Part shown: positions 6,157 to 15,183 of the stretch, in pieces
Position numbering within the stretch: position 1 is the first letter of the stretch
How the letters are laid out: every line of letters starts with the position of its first letter
Virus record (IMG/VR): IMGVR_UViG_3300042691_004350
Location: 1 to 39,334 of that record
Length of the DNA: 39,334 bases
Origin: a virus
Reading direction: 5' to 3' (one strand)
Notes under the pieces: generated by a model
Databases searched by the model: none
What the model saw: the letters and a program-made list of their open reading frames with translations, nothing else
Told to the model about the DNA's origin: nothing
Made by a program: the position numbers and the translations under genes

Positions 6157-8001
6157 ATGAAAGTCTTAACAGTAGATTTTGAGACGTACTACGACAAGGA
6201 TTATTCTTTGTCCAAGATGCAGACAGATGAATACATTATGGATGACAGGTTTGAAGTCATTGGGGTGTGTGTTGCTGTAGATGACGGACGACCACAGTGG
6301 TTCTCTGGATCGTTCGATGAAACCCACGATTGGCTATGGGCTAACTTCGACTGGGCTAACTCCGCTGTACGTTGCCACAACACCATGTTCGACGGATTTA
6401 TTCTGACGCAACGGTTCGGCATTCGCCCTAAGTTATGGATGGACACGCTAGCACAATCCAGAATGCTGCATCCATACTTGCCTTCTCATTCCTTAGCTAA
6501 CATGGCTATATTCTTTAATCTGCCCAACAAGGGCAACGCGGTAATTAACGCGCTAGGTTTCCGTAGGAAAGTGTTTACTGAAAAAGGGTTACGTGACTAC
6601 GGCGACTATTGTTTTCACGACACTAACTTATGCAAGATGCTAGGCAACCGCATGGACCCATTCACTCCTGCACTGCACACGCGCTTAATCGATATGACGG
6701 TGCGTATGTTTACTGAGCCAGTATTCGTTGGCGACTTAGACAAGATGCAGGATTTATATGAGAAAGAAGTAAACCGTAAAGACGACCTGTTGGCTGGGGC
6801 GAACACGACACGTGAGGCGATTATGTCCAACGCGTTCTTCTCTGAGTTGCTAGAGCAGTTCGGTGTGACGCCACCTATGAAGATAAGCAAAACCACAGGC
6901 AAGCCAGCGTTAGCCTTAGCCAAGTCAGACAAAGAGTTCACCGACTTATTAGATCATCCTGACGCACAGGTACAGGCGTTGGTCGCTGCACGGCTAGGAG
7001 TCAAGACAACCATCGCTGAGACTAGGGCGGCAAAGTTTGTATCGATGAGTAAGCGTGGCCCATTACCAGTGTTTCTAAACTTCTGGGGTGCTAAGACAAC
7101 TGGTCGGTATTCTGGTGGCAACCAAGTCAATTGGCAGAACTTACCTGCGCGTGGTCCGAGCGCGGGGTTACGTGACGCATTACTTGCCCCCGAGGGCTGT
7201 TCAGTATTGGTGGGGGACTCGTCCAACATTGAGCTACGTACTGTGATGGCGTTGGCTGGTCAGACTGACGTGTTGGATAAGCTACGCAACGGCACTGATT
7301 TGTATTGCGATTTTGCGTCTAAATTATTTGGCAGAAAGATTACTAAAGCGGACAAATCTGAGAGGTTTCTAGGCAAAACGGCCATGTTGGGGCTACAATA
7401 CGGCGCGGGAGCACCTCGCTTTCAGGAGATGGTACGTCTAGCGTCGAGGACTGACCCATCGGTGCAGGAAATCGATATAAACCGTGCCCACTCAATTGTT
7501 GATTTATATAGACAAGTCCACCCACAAGTTGTAGAGTTATGGCGTAGATGCCATGATGTGATCTTGCCTGATATTGCAAATGGGTGTAGTCTTACTCATG
7601 TTGATGTCAACGGCTGGTTCATAACTCAGAACGATGGCTTTGGCAGACCGGGGGAACCCGGCGTTGTTTATAAAGACCTGCGGTACGAATCCAAGTCGAA
7701 AGAGTGGACGTACCAGATGGGTAGACAACGGATACGTATTTACGGACCGAAGATTGTTGAGAACTTATCGCAACACGCTGCGATGCTAGTGGTCATGTGG
7801 CAGACTGCACGTATCAATGAGCGACTGCCTATTAAGTTGTCAGTACATGATGAAGCAGTCACAATCGTTAAGAACGAAATACTTACTGAAGCACGAGCAT
7901 ACATGGAGGAGTGCCTATCTATGGCTCCTAAGTGGTGCAGAGATGTAATACCTGTAGCTTGTGAGACTGGTGTAGGGAGAAGTTATGGCGATGCAAAATA
8001 A
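6157..8001 (+). CDS. DNA polymerase, family A, with 3'-5' exonuclease
   Basis: This is the 614-aa replicative polymerase. The N-terminal 3'-5' proofreading domain has motif I DFE (Asp7, Glu9), motif II with Asp79 (NTMFD) and motif III YxxxD (Tyr151, Asp155). The polymerase domain has motif A DSSNIELR at 354-361, where the usual form is D-Y/F-S-Q-I-E-L-R, motif B RFLGKTAMLGLQYG (Arg403, Lys407, Tyr415) and motif C HDE at 564-566. There is no 5' nuclease domain. It would extend primers made by the product of 11912-14875. The ribosome binding site is GAAGGA, directly after the regulator gene. Confidence 0.95.
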   Translation: MKVLTVDFETYYDKDYSLSKMQTDEYIMDDRFEVIGVCVAVDDGRPQWFSGSFDETHDWLWANFDWANSAVRCHNTMFDGFILTQRFGIRPKLWMDTLAQSRMLHPYLPSHSLANMAIFFNLPNKGNAVINALGFRRKVFTEKGLRDYGDYCFHDTNLCKMLGNRMDPFTPALHTRLIDMTVRMFTEPVFVGDLDKMQDLYEKEVNRKDDLLAGANTTREAIMSNAFFSELLEQFGVTPPMKISKTTGKPALALAKSDKEFTDLLDHPDAQVQALVAARLGVKTTIAETRAAKFVSMSKRGPLPVFLNFWGAKTTGRYSGGNQVNWQNLPARGPSAGLRDALLAPEGCSVLVGDSSNIELRTVMALAGQTDVLDKLRNGTDLYCDFASKLFGRKITKADKSERFLGKTAMLGLQYGAGAPRFQEMVRLASRTDPSVQEIDINRAHSIVDLYRQVHPQVVELWRRCHDVILPDIANGCSLTHVDVNGWFITQNDGFGRPGEPGVVYKDLRYESKSKEWTYQMGRQRIRIYGPKIVENLSQHAAMLVVMWQTARINERLPIKLSVHDEAVTIVKNEILTEARAYMEECLSMAPKWCRDVIPVACETGVGRSYGDAK

Positions 8002-8010
8002 AGGGTAAAA

Positions 8011-8703
8011 ATGTCTAAAGTAATGCCTTTGTCTTTTAGTAGGTTGTCCACGTTCGAGCAGTGTCCTGCACAGTTTGATTATCTGTATGTGTCTAAGCGC
8101 GTGTCGAACGAAAGTAACGAGCACTCAGACTACGGTGACAGGGTGCATAAGTTGCTAGAAGCCAAAGGCAGAGGTGAGTTAGACGAGTCAACTCTTAGTG
8201 ACGAAGGTAAAAGCACACTGAAAAAGTGGGGGCCTATCGTCGATAAAATAATATCAATATCGGGGGACAAATATTTTGAATACCAAATGGCAGTTAATAA
8301 GGACTTGCGACCAGTTGGATGGTTTGACTCCGACGTATGGATTAGGTCTATTGCCGATGTGTTGGTTGTGGACGGCGCAACGGCGTATTGCCTTGACTAT
8401 AAAACGGGCAAAGTTAAGGAAAACCCAACGCAACTACAACTATTTGCGGCAATGGTTATGTTCCATTTCCCCGAAGTCCAGACGGTTAAAACTTCTTTTA
8501 TCTGGCTCAAGTTCGACGAAATAACTAATGCTAAGTATGAGCGTAGATTTCTTGGCGCACTGTGGAGCGCACTGCAACCAAGGTTTCATAAGGTGCAGGA
8601 AATCATTGACCTCGGCGTGTTTAATACTAAACCGTCGGGGTTATGTCCGTGGTGCGCTGCCAGAGATATATGTCCAGATGCACGACTGAAAGGAAGACGA
8701 TGA
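8011..8703 (+). CDS. Cas4/RecB-like PD-(D/E)XK nuclease
   Basis: This 230-aa protein has the RecB/Cas4-type nuclease layout: LSFSRLSTFEQCP at the start, GxxxH (Gly42, His46), Asp116 in IADVLV, DYK at 129-131 and a following Gln motif (QLQLF). Cys18, Cys212, Cys215 and Cys221 match the cysteine arrangement that holds an iron-sulfur cluster in Cas4 and AddB. It probably trims DNA ends in phage recombination or replication. It follows the polymerase gene by 9 nt and overlaps the next gene by ATGA. There is no CRISPR array or cas1 nearby, so an adaptation role is unsupported. Confidence 0.88.
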   Translation: MSKVMPLSFSRLSTFEQCPAQFDYLYVSKRVSNESNEHSDYGDRVHKLLEAKGRGELDESTLSDEGKSTLKKWGPIVDKIISISGDKYFEYQMAVNKDLRPVGWFDSDVWIRSIADVLVVDGATAYCLDYKTGKVKENPTQLQLFAAMVMFHFPEVQTVKTSFIWLKFDEITNAKYERRFLGALWSALQPRFHKVQEIIDLGVFNTKPSGLCPWCAARDICPDARLKGRR

Positions 8704-9002
8704 AAAATGAAGGTGATGTAAAGAAGATAGTCAAAGAAACACTAAAAGATGTACCGAAGTGCTACTGGTTTATGCCACCCGCTAATGGGTTCGGAAGAGC
8801 AGGAATCCCAGACTTTGTTGGTTGGGTGAGTGGTCACGCCTTCTGTGTAGAGACTAAATACGGTAGAGGTGAATGCACACCAAACCAAACGCGTGAGATT
8901 GCTAACGCTACTTACGCAGGTGCACAAGTGTGGATCGTCAGAGAAACCAATGTAGATGCGTGGGTAAGTGAATTTAAAGGGTGGGCAGCACTATGCTCGT
9001 AA
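8700..9002 (+). CDS. VRR-NUC domain nuclease
   Basis: This 100-aa protein starts at an ATG overlapping the previous TGA. It has the VRR-NUC pattern: PANGFGRAGIPDF with Asp38, then VETK with Glu51 and Lys53, then a Gln (Gln63), and a C-terminal AGAQVWIVR strand. VRR-NUC proteins are small PD-(D/E)XK nucleases of the Holliday-junction or flap type, and phage copies often lie beside a SNF2-like helicase, as here (the helicase gene overlaps by 10 nt). Confidence 0.9.
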   Translation: MKNEGDVKKIVKETLKDVPKCYWFMPPANGFGRAGIPDFVGWVSGHAFCVETKYGRGECTPNQTREIANATYAGAQVWIVRETNVDAWVSEFKGWAALCS

Positions 9003-10543
9003 TACCAGACAAACGTAAGATCATTATTAACAGCAGTGAAAACTCTGCTATTGCTAACTATATACCCCATGCGAAAACGTTCGATCACAACGGCGATAAT
9101 CTTGTTGCCCTTCCTTATGGTGTTGATGAGTCTATTGTTCTTCGTAACCTCGGCTTCCATGTTCCTGCACCGATATTGCAGTATTACCAATGGCCCGGTC
9201 GGTTCGCTCCGATGGATCACCAGAAAGAGACGGCATCGTTTCTCACCATGCACAAACGGGCCTTGTGTCTAAACGCTCCGGGTACAGGTAAGTCCATCAG
9301 TTCTTTGTGGGCGGCTGACTTTTTATTAGAAGAAGGTATCGTCAAGAAAGTTCTTATCATAGCGCCGCTATCTACACTAACTGTAGTGTGGGGTAGAGAA
9401 CTAAAACACCATTTACCACACCGCAGCTTTGTTGTGTGCGTAGGTAATAAAGAGAAGCGGCTAAAACTATTGGATCAACCCGGTGTGCAGTACGTCATCA
9501 TTAACCATGACGGGTTTACCAGTATGAAAGATGAACTGAAAGACTTCGACGTAGTTATCTATGATGAGGCTACTGCCCTTAAGTCACCTAGTTCACAGCG
9601 GTATAAGATATTTGCTAAGTGGATGCAGATACATCAACCGTGGCTGTGGTTGCTAACAGGCACACCCATATCGCAGACACCCGCAGACGCATGGACATTG
9701 GCTAGGCTTGTTGACTCACCGAGTGTACCCAAGAGCTTTACTACGTTCAAAGACATGGTGATGAAGAAGGTAACAACGTTCCGTTGGGTTCCGCGTGAGG
9801 ATGCGTTGGAGTTGTGCAAGAAAGTATTGCAGCCATCGATTAGATACTCGCTAGATGAATGCAAGGATTTGCCACAGACTAATTATGTTGGGCGTAAGAC
9901 GGTGCTGACTAAGCAACAGGAGAAGGCATTCAAAGATATGAAAGACAAAGCGGTGACGATTTTCGCGCAGGGCGAAGTAGCCGCGCCGAACGCCGCTGTG
10001 ATGTTGTCGAAGCTTTTACAGATTAGTTGCGGTGTGGTGTATAGCGACACAGGCCCAATTGCCATAGACGCCCAAGAGAGGTATAATACACTTACTGACT
10101 TACTTGAAGAGATAGGCGACAAGGCTATTATCTTTGTGCCGTTGAAGGGTGTGCAGTTGTGGTTACGTGATAAGTTGATTGCTGATAAGTACGATGTTGC
10201 TATGGTTAATGGTGACACTAGTAAGAATGACCGCAATCAAATATTCAACGACTTTCAACACACCGATACGCCTAAGATATTGTTGGCTCATCCGAAGGTA
10301 GCAGCGCATGGATTGACGTTAACCCGTGCGAAAGACATTGTATGGTTCGCTCCTATTTATTCACTTGAGCAGTACGAGCAAGCCAATGCACGTATACGTC
10401 GGTTGAACACCACCGGCAAAACGAATGTGTGGCACGTTTACGCCACCAGTTTCGAGGCAGAGTTGTACCGCCGACTGCGTTCGAAACAAAACACCTTGGC
10501 GGAATTTTTGGCGTTGGTTCAAGGCGTCAACAGTGACGATTAG
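8993..10543 (+). CDS. SNF2-like superfamily II DNA helicase/translocase
   Basis: This is a 516-aa SF2 enzyme. Walker A is NAPGTGKS at 94-101, motif II is DEAT at 191-194 (preceded by VVIY), motif III is TGTP at 222-225, and motif VI is QANARIRR at 463-470. The start is the ATG at 8993; a GTG at 8981 is possible but lies further inside the upstream gene. It overlaps the VRR-NUC gene by 10 nt, so the two are probably co-translated and work together on branched DNA. The HARP/RapA-like look points to annealing or fork remodelling, which is inference. Confidence 0.9.
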   Translation: MLVIPDKRKIIINSSENSAIANYIPHAKTFDHNGDNLVALPYGVDESIVLRNLGFHVPAPILQYYQWPGRFAPMDHQKETASFLTMHKRALCLNAPGTGKSISSLWAADFLLEEGIVKKVLIIAPLSTLTVVWGRELKHHLPHRSFVVCVGNKEKRLKLLDQPGVQYVIINHDGFTSMKDELKDFDVVIYDEATALKSPSSQRYKIFAKWMQIHQPWLWLLTGTPISQTPADAWTLARLVDSPSVPKSFTTFKDMVMKKVTTFRWVPREDALELCKKVLQPSIRYSLDECKDLPQTNYVGRKTVLTKQQEKAFKDMKDKAVTIFAQGEVAAPNAAVMLSKLLQISCGVVYSDTGPIAIDAQERYNTLTDLLEEIGDKAIIFVPLKGVQLWLRDKLIADKYDVAMVNGDTSKNDRNQIFNDFQHTDTPKILLAHPKVAAHGLTLTRAKDIVWFAPIYSLEQYEQANARIRRLNTTGKTNVWHVYATSFEAELYRRLRSKQNTLAEFLALVQGVNSDD

Positions 10544-10563
10544 TTAAACAGTTAGGAGAATGT

Positions 10564-10956
10564 ATGAATTACGAACTTGCCGCAGAGAGGTTTCTCTCTG
10601 TACGTAATGCTATCGATAAGATGGAACGAGAGCATAAAGCAGCAAAAGCAGAACTGACAGAGAAACTTGTAGCGCTTGAGAACTGGTTTACTGCTAAAGC
10701 TCAAGAAGATGGGCTTGATTCTATTAAGACTTCTTTTGGCACTGGTTACTGGGCTACACATAACACAGCTACAGTTGCTTCCCGCGAGGAATTCTTTAGC
10801 TATTGCAAAGAACATGACACATGGGATTTGGTCGAGGCCCGTGCGTCTAAAACTGGGGTGAAGAGTTTCATCGAGGGTAACGGTGCGCCCCCACCGGGTA
10901 TTAACTTCTCGTCCACACGTGTGTTTAATTTTAGAAAAGCCCAAAGCAAGGAGTAA
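10564..10956 (+). CDS. Conserved phage protein of unknown function, 130 aa
   Basis: An ATG follows TTAGGAGAATGT. Residues about 1-45 form a charged helix or coiled coil (KMEREHKAAKAELTEKL). The rest is alpha/beta, with SIKTSFGTGYWATHNTATV and, near the end, GAPPPGINFSSTRVFNFRK. I recall this general pattern from many phages, usually next to recombination or single-strand-binding genes, with no known activity. The position between the helicase and the presumed ssDNA-binding protein suggests a DNA-metabolism role. Confidence 0.75.
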   Translation: MNYELAAERFLSVRNAIDKMEREHKAAKAELTEKLVALENWFTAKAQEDGLDSIKTSFGTGYWATHNTATVASREEFFSYCKEHDTWDLVEARASKTGVKSFIEGNGAPPPGINFSSTRVFNFRKAQSKE

Positions 10957-10959
10957 CTC

Positions 10960-11847
10960 ATGAGTAACATAACCACAGTCCCAGCACACATTGCTGCCCG
11001 TATTGCTGCGCGTCAGCAGTCGGGTACTAAATCAACTGTTGCATCAGCTATCGTCAGTGACGGTCCAAATATCCCACGCATTAGTATTCGTGCAGGGCGT
11101 TATCGACTGGTCGAAGACGGCGTTGAGACAACCGTTGGAGTAACACTGGACACCATCATCGTAGGTGCAAACCCACGAGTATCTAAGGTATTCTATGGCA
11201 AAGCGTTCGATGCCTCGGCTTCGGATGTTCGTCCTGATTGCTGGTCGAACGATGGCCTACGCCCTGACGTTAGTGTAGACAAGCCTGTCAATGCCGGATG
11301 TGCAGATTGCCCACACAATGTTCTTGGCTCCAAAATTCTTCCATCAGGTGCTAAGTCTAAGATGTGTTCAGACCAACGTCACTTGGCTATCGTACCTGCG
11401 GCTGACCCAACCAAGGTCTACAGCCTCACAGTTCCTGTATCTGGTATGAAGTCGTTGCGTGAGTATTTCAAAGAACTAGGCAACTACGGTGTTGGTCCCG
11501 AAGAGGCGATTACTGAGTTGGGTTTTGACGACAGCGCTAGCTACCCGAAGATCACATTCAAGCAGAAGGGGTATGTACCAGAAAAAGCTATTGAGCGTGT
11601 TGATGTGTTACTCTCAAGCGATCAAGTGAAAGTAGCTACTCGCCAACTTACCCCATCACAAGCAGGACCTGCGCTTGCTGCACCGCAAAAGGCAACACAG
11701 ATCGCCGCTCCTGCGGTAGATGATGCGTATGAAGAAGAAGCCCCAGTACAAGCAGTTGCTAAGCCAGTTAAAGAAAAGCCAACTGTTGCCTCAGTAAAAG
11801 CGTCAGACGAACTCTCTGCAAAGCTCGACAGTCTGTTCGATGAGTAA
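10960..11847 (+). CDS. Probable single-stranded DNA-binding protein with Cys4 site and acidic tail
   Basis: In this 295-aa protein a beta-rich N-terminal two thirds contains Cys94, Cys114, Cys117 and Cys136 (GCADCPHN in the middle), a likely zinc site. It ends in a flexible Ala/Pro/Glu-rich stretch and an acidic, aromatic tail (LDSLFDE). A core plus short acidic C-terminal tail is the plan of T7 gp2.5 and other phage ssDNA-binding proteins. Position between helicase and primase fits. No sequence-level match can be shown, so the call rests on architecture and context. It is followed by a strong terminator. Confidence 0.6.
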   Translation: MSNITTVPAHIAARIAARQQSGTKSTVASAIVSDGPNIPRISIRAGRYRLVEDGVETTVGVTLDTIIVGANPRVSKVFYGKAFDASASDVRPDCWSNDGLRPDVSVDKPVNAGCADCPHNVLGSKILPSGAKSKMCSDQRHLAIVPAADPTKVYSLTVPVSGMKSLREYFKELGNYGVGPEEAITELGFDDSASYPKITFKQKGYVPEKAIERVDVLLSSDQVKVATRQLTPSQAGPALAAPQKATQIAAPAVDDAYEEEAPVQAVAKPVKEKPTVASVKASDELSAKLDSLFDE

Positions 11848-11872
11848 TAGAATAGAGTAGAAGTATTGGACC

Positions 11873-11895
11873 CCCCGGCTCAGGCCGGGGTTTTT
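11873..11895 (+). terminator. Intrinsic terminator
   Basis: A 7-bp GC stem (CCCCGGC 11873-11879 with GCCGGGG 11884-11890) with a TCAG tetraloop is followed at once by TTTTT (11891-11895). This is a textbook rho-independent terminator on the plus strand. It ends the long early unit, yet the next plus-strand gene starts only 16 nt after it with no room for a promoter in between. Confidence 0.93.
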
Positions 11896-11911
11896 ATCTG
11901 AGGGCACAGAA

Positions 11912-14875
11912 TTGAACACTAAAGACTTCCTTACTCGCGTATCTGCCCAACGAGACGAACTGGTAATTTGCACACACAAGCCTGATCCATCTGGGAAAGA
12001 ATCTCGTGGTTTTTTCTGGAATAGAGGATCATTTGCAAATATCGATGACGCCGTTGCTGCTATACAAAAATGGGATACCGAGTCAGATACCACTGTTTAT
12101 TTTGGTATCGGTGCGTTTGCGAATCACGCATACACAGATGTAAATGGAAAAACAAAATGGAGACGTACTCAAGATAAAGCTACGTGGTTTAAAACCTTAG
12201 CACTTGATCTTGACATTGGTAGCGACAAGCCTTACGCCACACAAAAAGATGGATGGGCGGCGATGCGACTTGCGCTTGCTGCGATAAACTTTCCTACCCC
12301 GATGGTTGTATCATCTGGTCGTGGGTTACACTGCTATTGGCCGCTAACCGAAGCTATCTCTGCATCACACTGGGTAAAAGCTTCGACAGCATTGCGTATA
12401 GCATTAGAAGAGAACGGTGTCGTTATCGACACAACTAAGATTCATGACTCGTCAATGGTGCTCCGCCCTGTTGGCTCCAACCACAAGAAGCAACAACCTT
12501 GGAAACCTGTCGAATGCAAACTAAATTCTCCAGACTACAACCCAATTCAGCTTTTTACTACGTTGAAGCCATGGTTCGGCAAGGCCTCAAAGACGCAGTC
12601 GTCGACAGCGGCGAAGAAACCACAGTCAAGCATAGCAGCAGCGGTGCTAAACTCGAACGACGTAAATATTTTAGCGGTAGCGCAGCATTGCAAACAGATA
12701 AGCGCAATAGTTAATTCAGGTGGTGTAACTGACGCAGCAGGTAATCCGGTGTTGGAGCCACTATGGCGTTCGACAATGGGCTTGGCTGCTCATGCTACTG
12801 ATGTTAAAGAAGCAGTCATCATACTGGCTGGTAAGCACAAAGACTTCGACCTTAACGATAGCATGAATAAGTTAGCTGGTTGGAAGGGGACAGGTCCGAC
12901 TACTTGCGCTAAGTTTGAACAGTTGAGTCCCGAAGGTTGCAAAGGTTGCCCACACAAAGGGAAGATCACTAGCCCTGCACAACTATCATCATCCACGACG
13001 AGCACCGTGGTTGACGAGCAAGGCGAATCTATTGAAATCGAATTGCCTAAGCCTTATGTTGAAAAAGACGGCAAGATTTACAAAGAGATTAAGACTGACA
13101 CAGAAGTAGTAGACGCAAACGGCAACTCCGTCACCGTAACTACAACTGATTGGGAATTAACTTCGCCATACCCCATGCACATAACTGGCATGTACAAGGA
13201 CGGAGTATCAGGTAAAACAACTTTCCGCTTAGCTATTAAATACCCTATGACTGGGTGGCAGGAAGAAGATCACGAGATCGGTGTTGTAGCAACAATAGGT
13301 AAAGAGTTCGCTACATTCTTGCTTAACAGACAAGTGTTTAGTATTAAGGGCGTAGGCCAACAAGAAAAATTACGAGGTTACTTAATGGATTATTTAACAA
13401 TGGTACAGCAGCAGTCTCCTACTGGCGTTGACTTTATATCGTTCGGTTGGCAAGACGACGGGTCGTTCCTATGCGGGGAACGTATTATTAACTCGCCTAC
13501 TGGAAACACAGATCGCCGTTTGCGTGGCGCTGCGTCCCGCTATGCTGAGATGATTAAGCCTCATGGGGATCGTCAGATTTGGATTGACGCCATGGATATG
13601 CTGAACGAGCCGGGCACTCACAACCTGAGAGCCGCAATTATTTTGGCTTTGTCTGGGCTGCTAGGTAAGGTATCTGGCAACGCTTCGTTAGTCGTGTCCA
13701 TTTATTCTACAGAGACAACCACAGGTAAGTCGTTGGCGTTAATGGCTGCGAATAGTTTGATCGGCAATCCGCGTGATTTGTTTATGACTAAGCTAGACAC
13801 TAGCAATGCGCTATTTAAAATTCGCGGCGTACTAAACAATCTGCCATGTACCATAGATGAGTTGACTACTTCAGCGGACGAAGACGTTGCTGAGTTGGCG
13901 TATAACTTAAGCCAAGGGCGTGAGAAAATTTCTATGTCCAAGGACAGGGAAATCCGTGAGCCTGTGAAGTGGGACGGACCAACTCTGCTGACCACTAACA
14001 TATCTATTCATCAGAAGTTCGACAATATTCAGACTAGCAACGATCCACTACGCGCTAGGACTATGGAGTTGCACCACCACGACCGCACCTTTATTCAGAC
14101 CGACTCGACTGGGTACAGCAATGGCTATCGATTCTTTGATTTAATAGCTAAAAACAATGGCTGGGCTTATCCAGAGTTAGTCGAAGCTGTTGTAGCGTAT
14201 GGTGGTCCTGAATTGATATACGAAAAGGGTGTAGCGGCGTTCACCAAGAGATTTAATTTTCTGTTTGAACCTCAAGAACGCTTCTATAGATCAGGGATTA
14301 TTAACGGATGGATCATTGGTAAGATCGGTCAGAAACTGGGGCTTATTCCTTTCGATGTTGACAACACAACACAGTATTTAATTGACTGCACGATTAAAGC
14401 TCGTAAGGACGCAGAGAGCAGCAAGCAGGACGTTTTCGATACGGTTGGTCAGTTCTTACAAGAGTTCAACGATCAGCTAATCGAAGTCACTGAGCTATAT
14501 GGGTCAGGCAAAGAACAAGTGCGCGTACCCGCTCCAGAACGCGCTGTGGCTAGACTTAAGGTGGTCTATGACAGCAACACCCCAGTGATGCCCGGAAGCA
14601 GCCTAGCGATCAATTTAACCGCGCTAAAGAAGTGGTTGAGCAAGACTAGAGATGGTGCAGACCGACTTATTCGGGAACTAGAATCTAACGGGGCATTGAT
14701 ATCTGCGCGGGAGCGGGTTACTATATTCAAAGGATGCCAGAACCGCAACCCGGGGCAAGCTCATTGCCTAATCGTTAATATTAACCACCCACGTTTTGTG
14801 GACGCACTAACTAGTACATCTGCCAGACTACAGAGTCCTGTGGCGCTAGCAGTATTGCAAGGTGGACAATCTTAG
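11912..14875 (+). CDS. Primase-helicase: AEP-type primase fused to DUF927-like helicase
   Basis: This 987-aa replication initiator begins at TTG (11912), with GAGGG about 7 nt upstream. No in-frame ATG comes before the primase motifs. An archaeo-eukaryotic primase-type domain occupies about residues 60-220: LDLDIG with Asp99 and Asp101, SGRGLH ending in His140, and a later RPVGSNHKK. A Cys cluster follows (Cys332, Cys343, Cys346 in GCKGCPH). The helicase half has Walker A TETTTGKS at 600-607 and Walker B TIDE at 647-650, in a DUF927-like setting. It would unwind and prime for the family A polymerase. It lies just behind a terminator. Confidence 0.87.
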   Translation: MNTKDFLTRVSAQRDELVICTHKPDPSGKESRGFFWNRGSFANIDDAVAAIQKWDTESDTTVYFGIGAFANHAYTDVNGKTKWRRTQDKATWFKTLALDLDIGSDKPYATQKDGWAAMRLALAAINFPTPMVVSSGRGLHCYWPLTEAISASHWVKASTALRIALEENGVVIDTTKIHDSSMVLRPVGSNHKKQQPWKPVECKLNSPDYNPIQLFTTLKPWFGKASKTQSSTAAKKPQSSIAAAVLNSNDVNILAVAQHCKQISAIVNSGGVTDAAGNPVLEPLWRSTMGLAAHATDVKEAVIILAGKHKDFDLNDSMNKLAGWKGTGPTTCAKFEQLSPEGCKGCPHKGKITSPAQLSSSTTSTVVDEQGESIEIELPKPYVEKDGKIYKEIKTDTEVVDANGNSVTVTTTDWELTSPYPMHITGMYKDGVSGKTTFRLAIKYPMTGWQEEDHEIGVVATIGKEFATFLLNRQVFSIKGVGQQEKLRGYLMDYLTMVQQQSPTGVDFISFGWQDDGSFLCGERIINSPTGNTDRRLRGAASRYAEMIKPHGDRQIWIDAMDMLNEPGTHNLRAAIILALSGLLGKVSGNASLVVSIYSTETTTGKSLALMAANSLIGNPRDLFMTKLDTSNALFKIRGVLNNLPCTIDELTTSADEDVAELAYNLSQGREKISMSKDREIREPVKWDGPTLLTTNISIHQKFDNIQTSNDPLRARTMELHHHDRTFIQTDSTGYSNGYRFFDLIAKNNGWAYPELVEAVVAYGGPELIYEKGVAAFTKRFNFLFEPQERFYRSGIINGWIIGKIGQKLGLIPFDVDNTTQYLIDCTIKARKDAESSKQDVFDTVGQFLQEFNDQLIEVTELYGSGKEQVRVPAPERAVARLKVVYDSNTPVMPGSSLAINLTALKKWLSKTRDGADRLIRELESNGALISARERVTIFKGCQNRNPGQAHCLIVNINHPRFVDALTSTSARLQSPVALAVLQGGQS

Positions 14876-14884
14876 GAGAAGGTC

Positions 14885-15136
14885 ATGCCAAGGGATTACA
14901 AACAGGAGTACGCTAATTATCAAGGTACGCCCGAGCAGATCGCTAACCGTACAAAGCGTAATGCCGCTCGTAGAACTATGGAGAAGAAGGGCGTAGTATC
15001 AAAGGGAGACGGCAAAGACGTTGACCATAAGACGCCTATAGCCAAGGGTGGTGGTAACGGTGGCGGGAACTTGCGCGCAGTACCTAAGTCAGTGAATCGT
15101 TCGTTCCCCCGCACTAAACGTGCAGGTATGAAATAA
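14885..15136 (+). CDS. Small HNH-endonuclease-like protein
   Basis: This 83-aa basic protein has VDHKTPIAKGGGNGGGNL (about residues 46-63) and then SVNRSF, which fits a compact HNH or beta-beta-alpha-metal core (D-H, N, N). There are no zinc knuckles and no long DNA-binding extensions, so it is shorter than homing HNH enzymes. TTAGGAGAAGGTC is the ribosome binding site, and it lies 9 nt after the primase gene. Small HNH proteins in phages often assist packaging or nick DNA; the role here is not shown. Confidence 0.75.
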   Translation: MPRDYKQEYANYQGTPEQIANRTKRNAARRTMEKKGVVSKGDGKDVDHKTPIAKGGGNGGGNLRAVPKSVNRSFPRTKRAGMK

Positions 15137-15137
15137 A

Positions 15138-15173
15138 TGGGTGTAAACCGGCGTTTAAACCGGCGTACACCCA
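15138..15173. terminator. Stem-loop between convergent units, possibly bidirectional terminator
   Basis: TGGGTGTA (15138-15145) pairs with TACACCCA (15166-15173). The inner part holds two direct copies of AAACCGGCGT (15145-15154 and 15157-15166) whose CCGG cores can also pair. It fills the gap between the plus-strand HNH gene and the minus-strand acidic gene. Reading the minus strand, TTTATTT follows the stem, which favours termination of the leftward unit. The plus side has no T-run, so stopping there is less sure. Confidence 0.65.
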
Positions 15174-15183
15174 CCAAAGGCTA

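Noticed and set aside
8011-8703. CRISPR-related function for the Cas4-like nuclease
   Set aside because: No cas1, cas2 or repeat-spacer array is visible in the window. The recombination context explains the gene without CRISPR.
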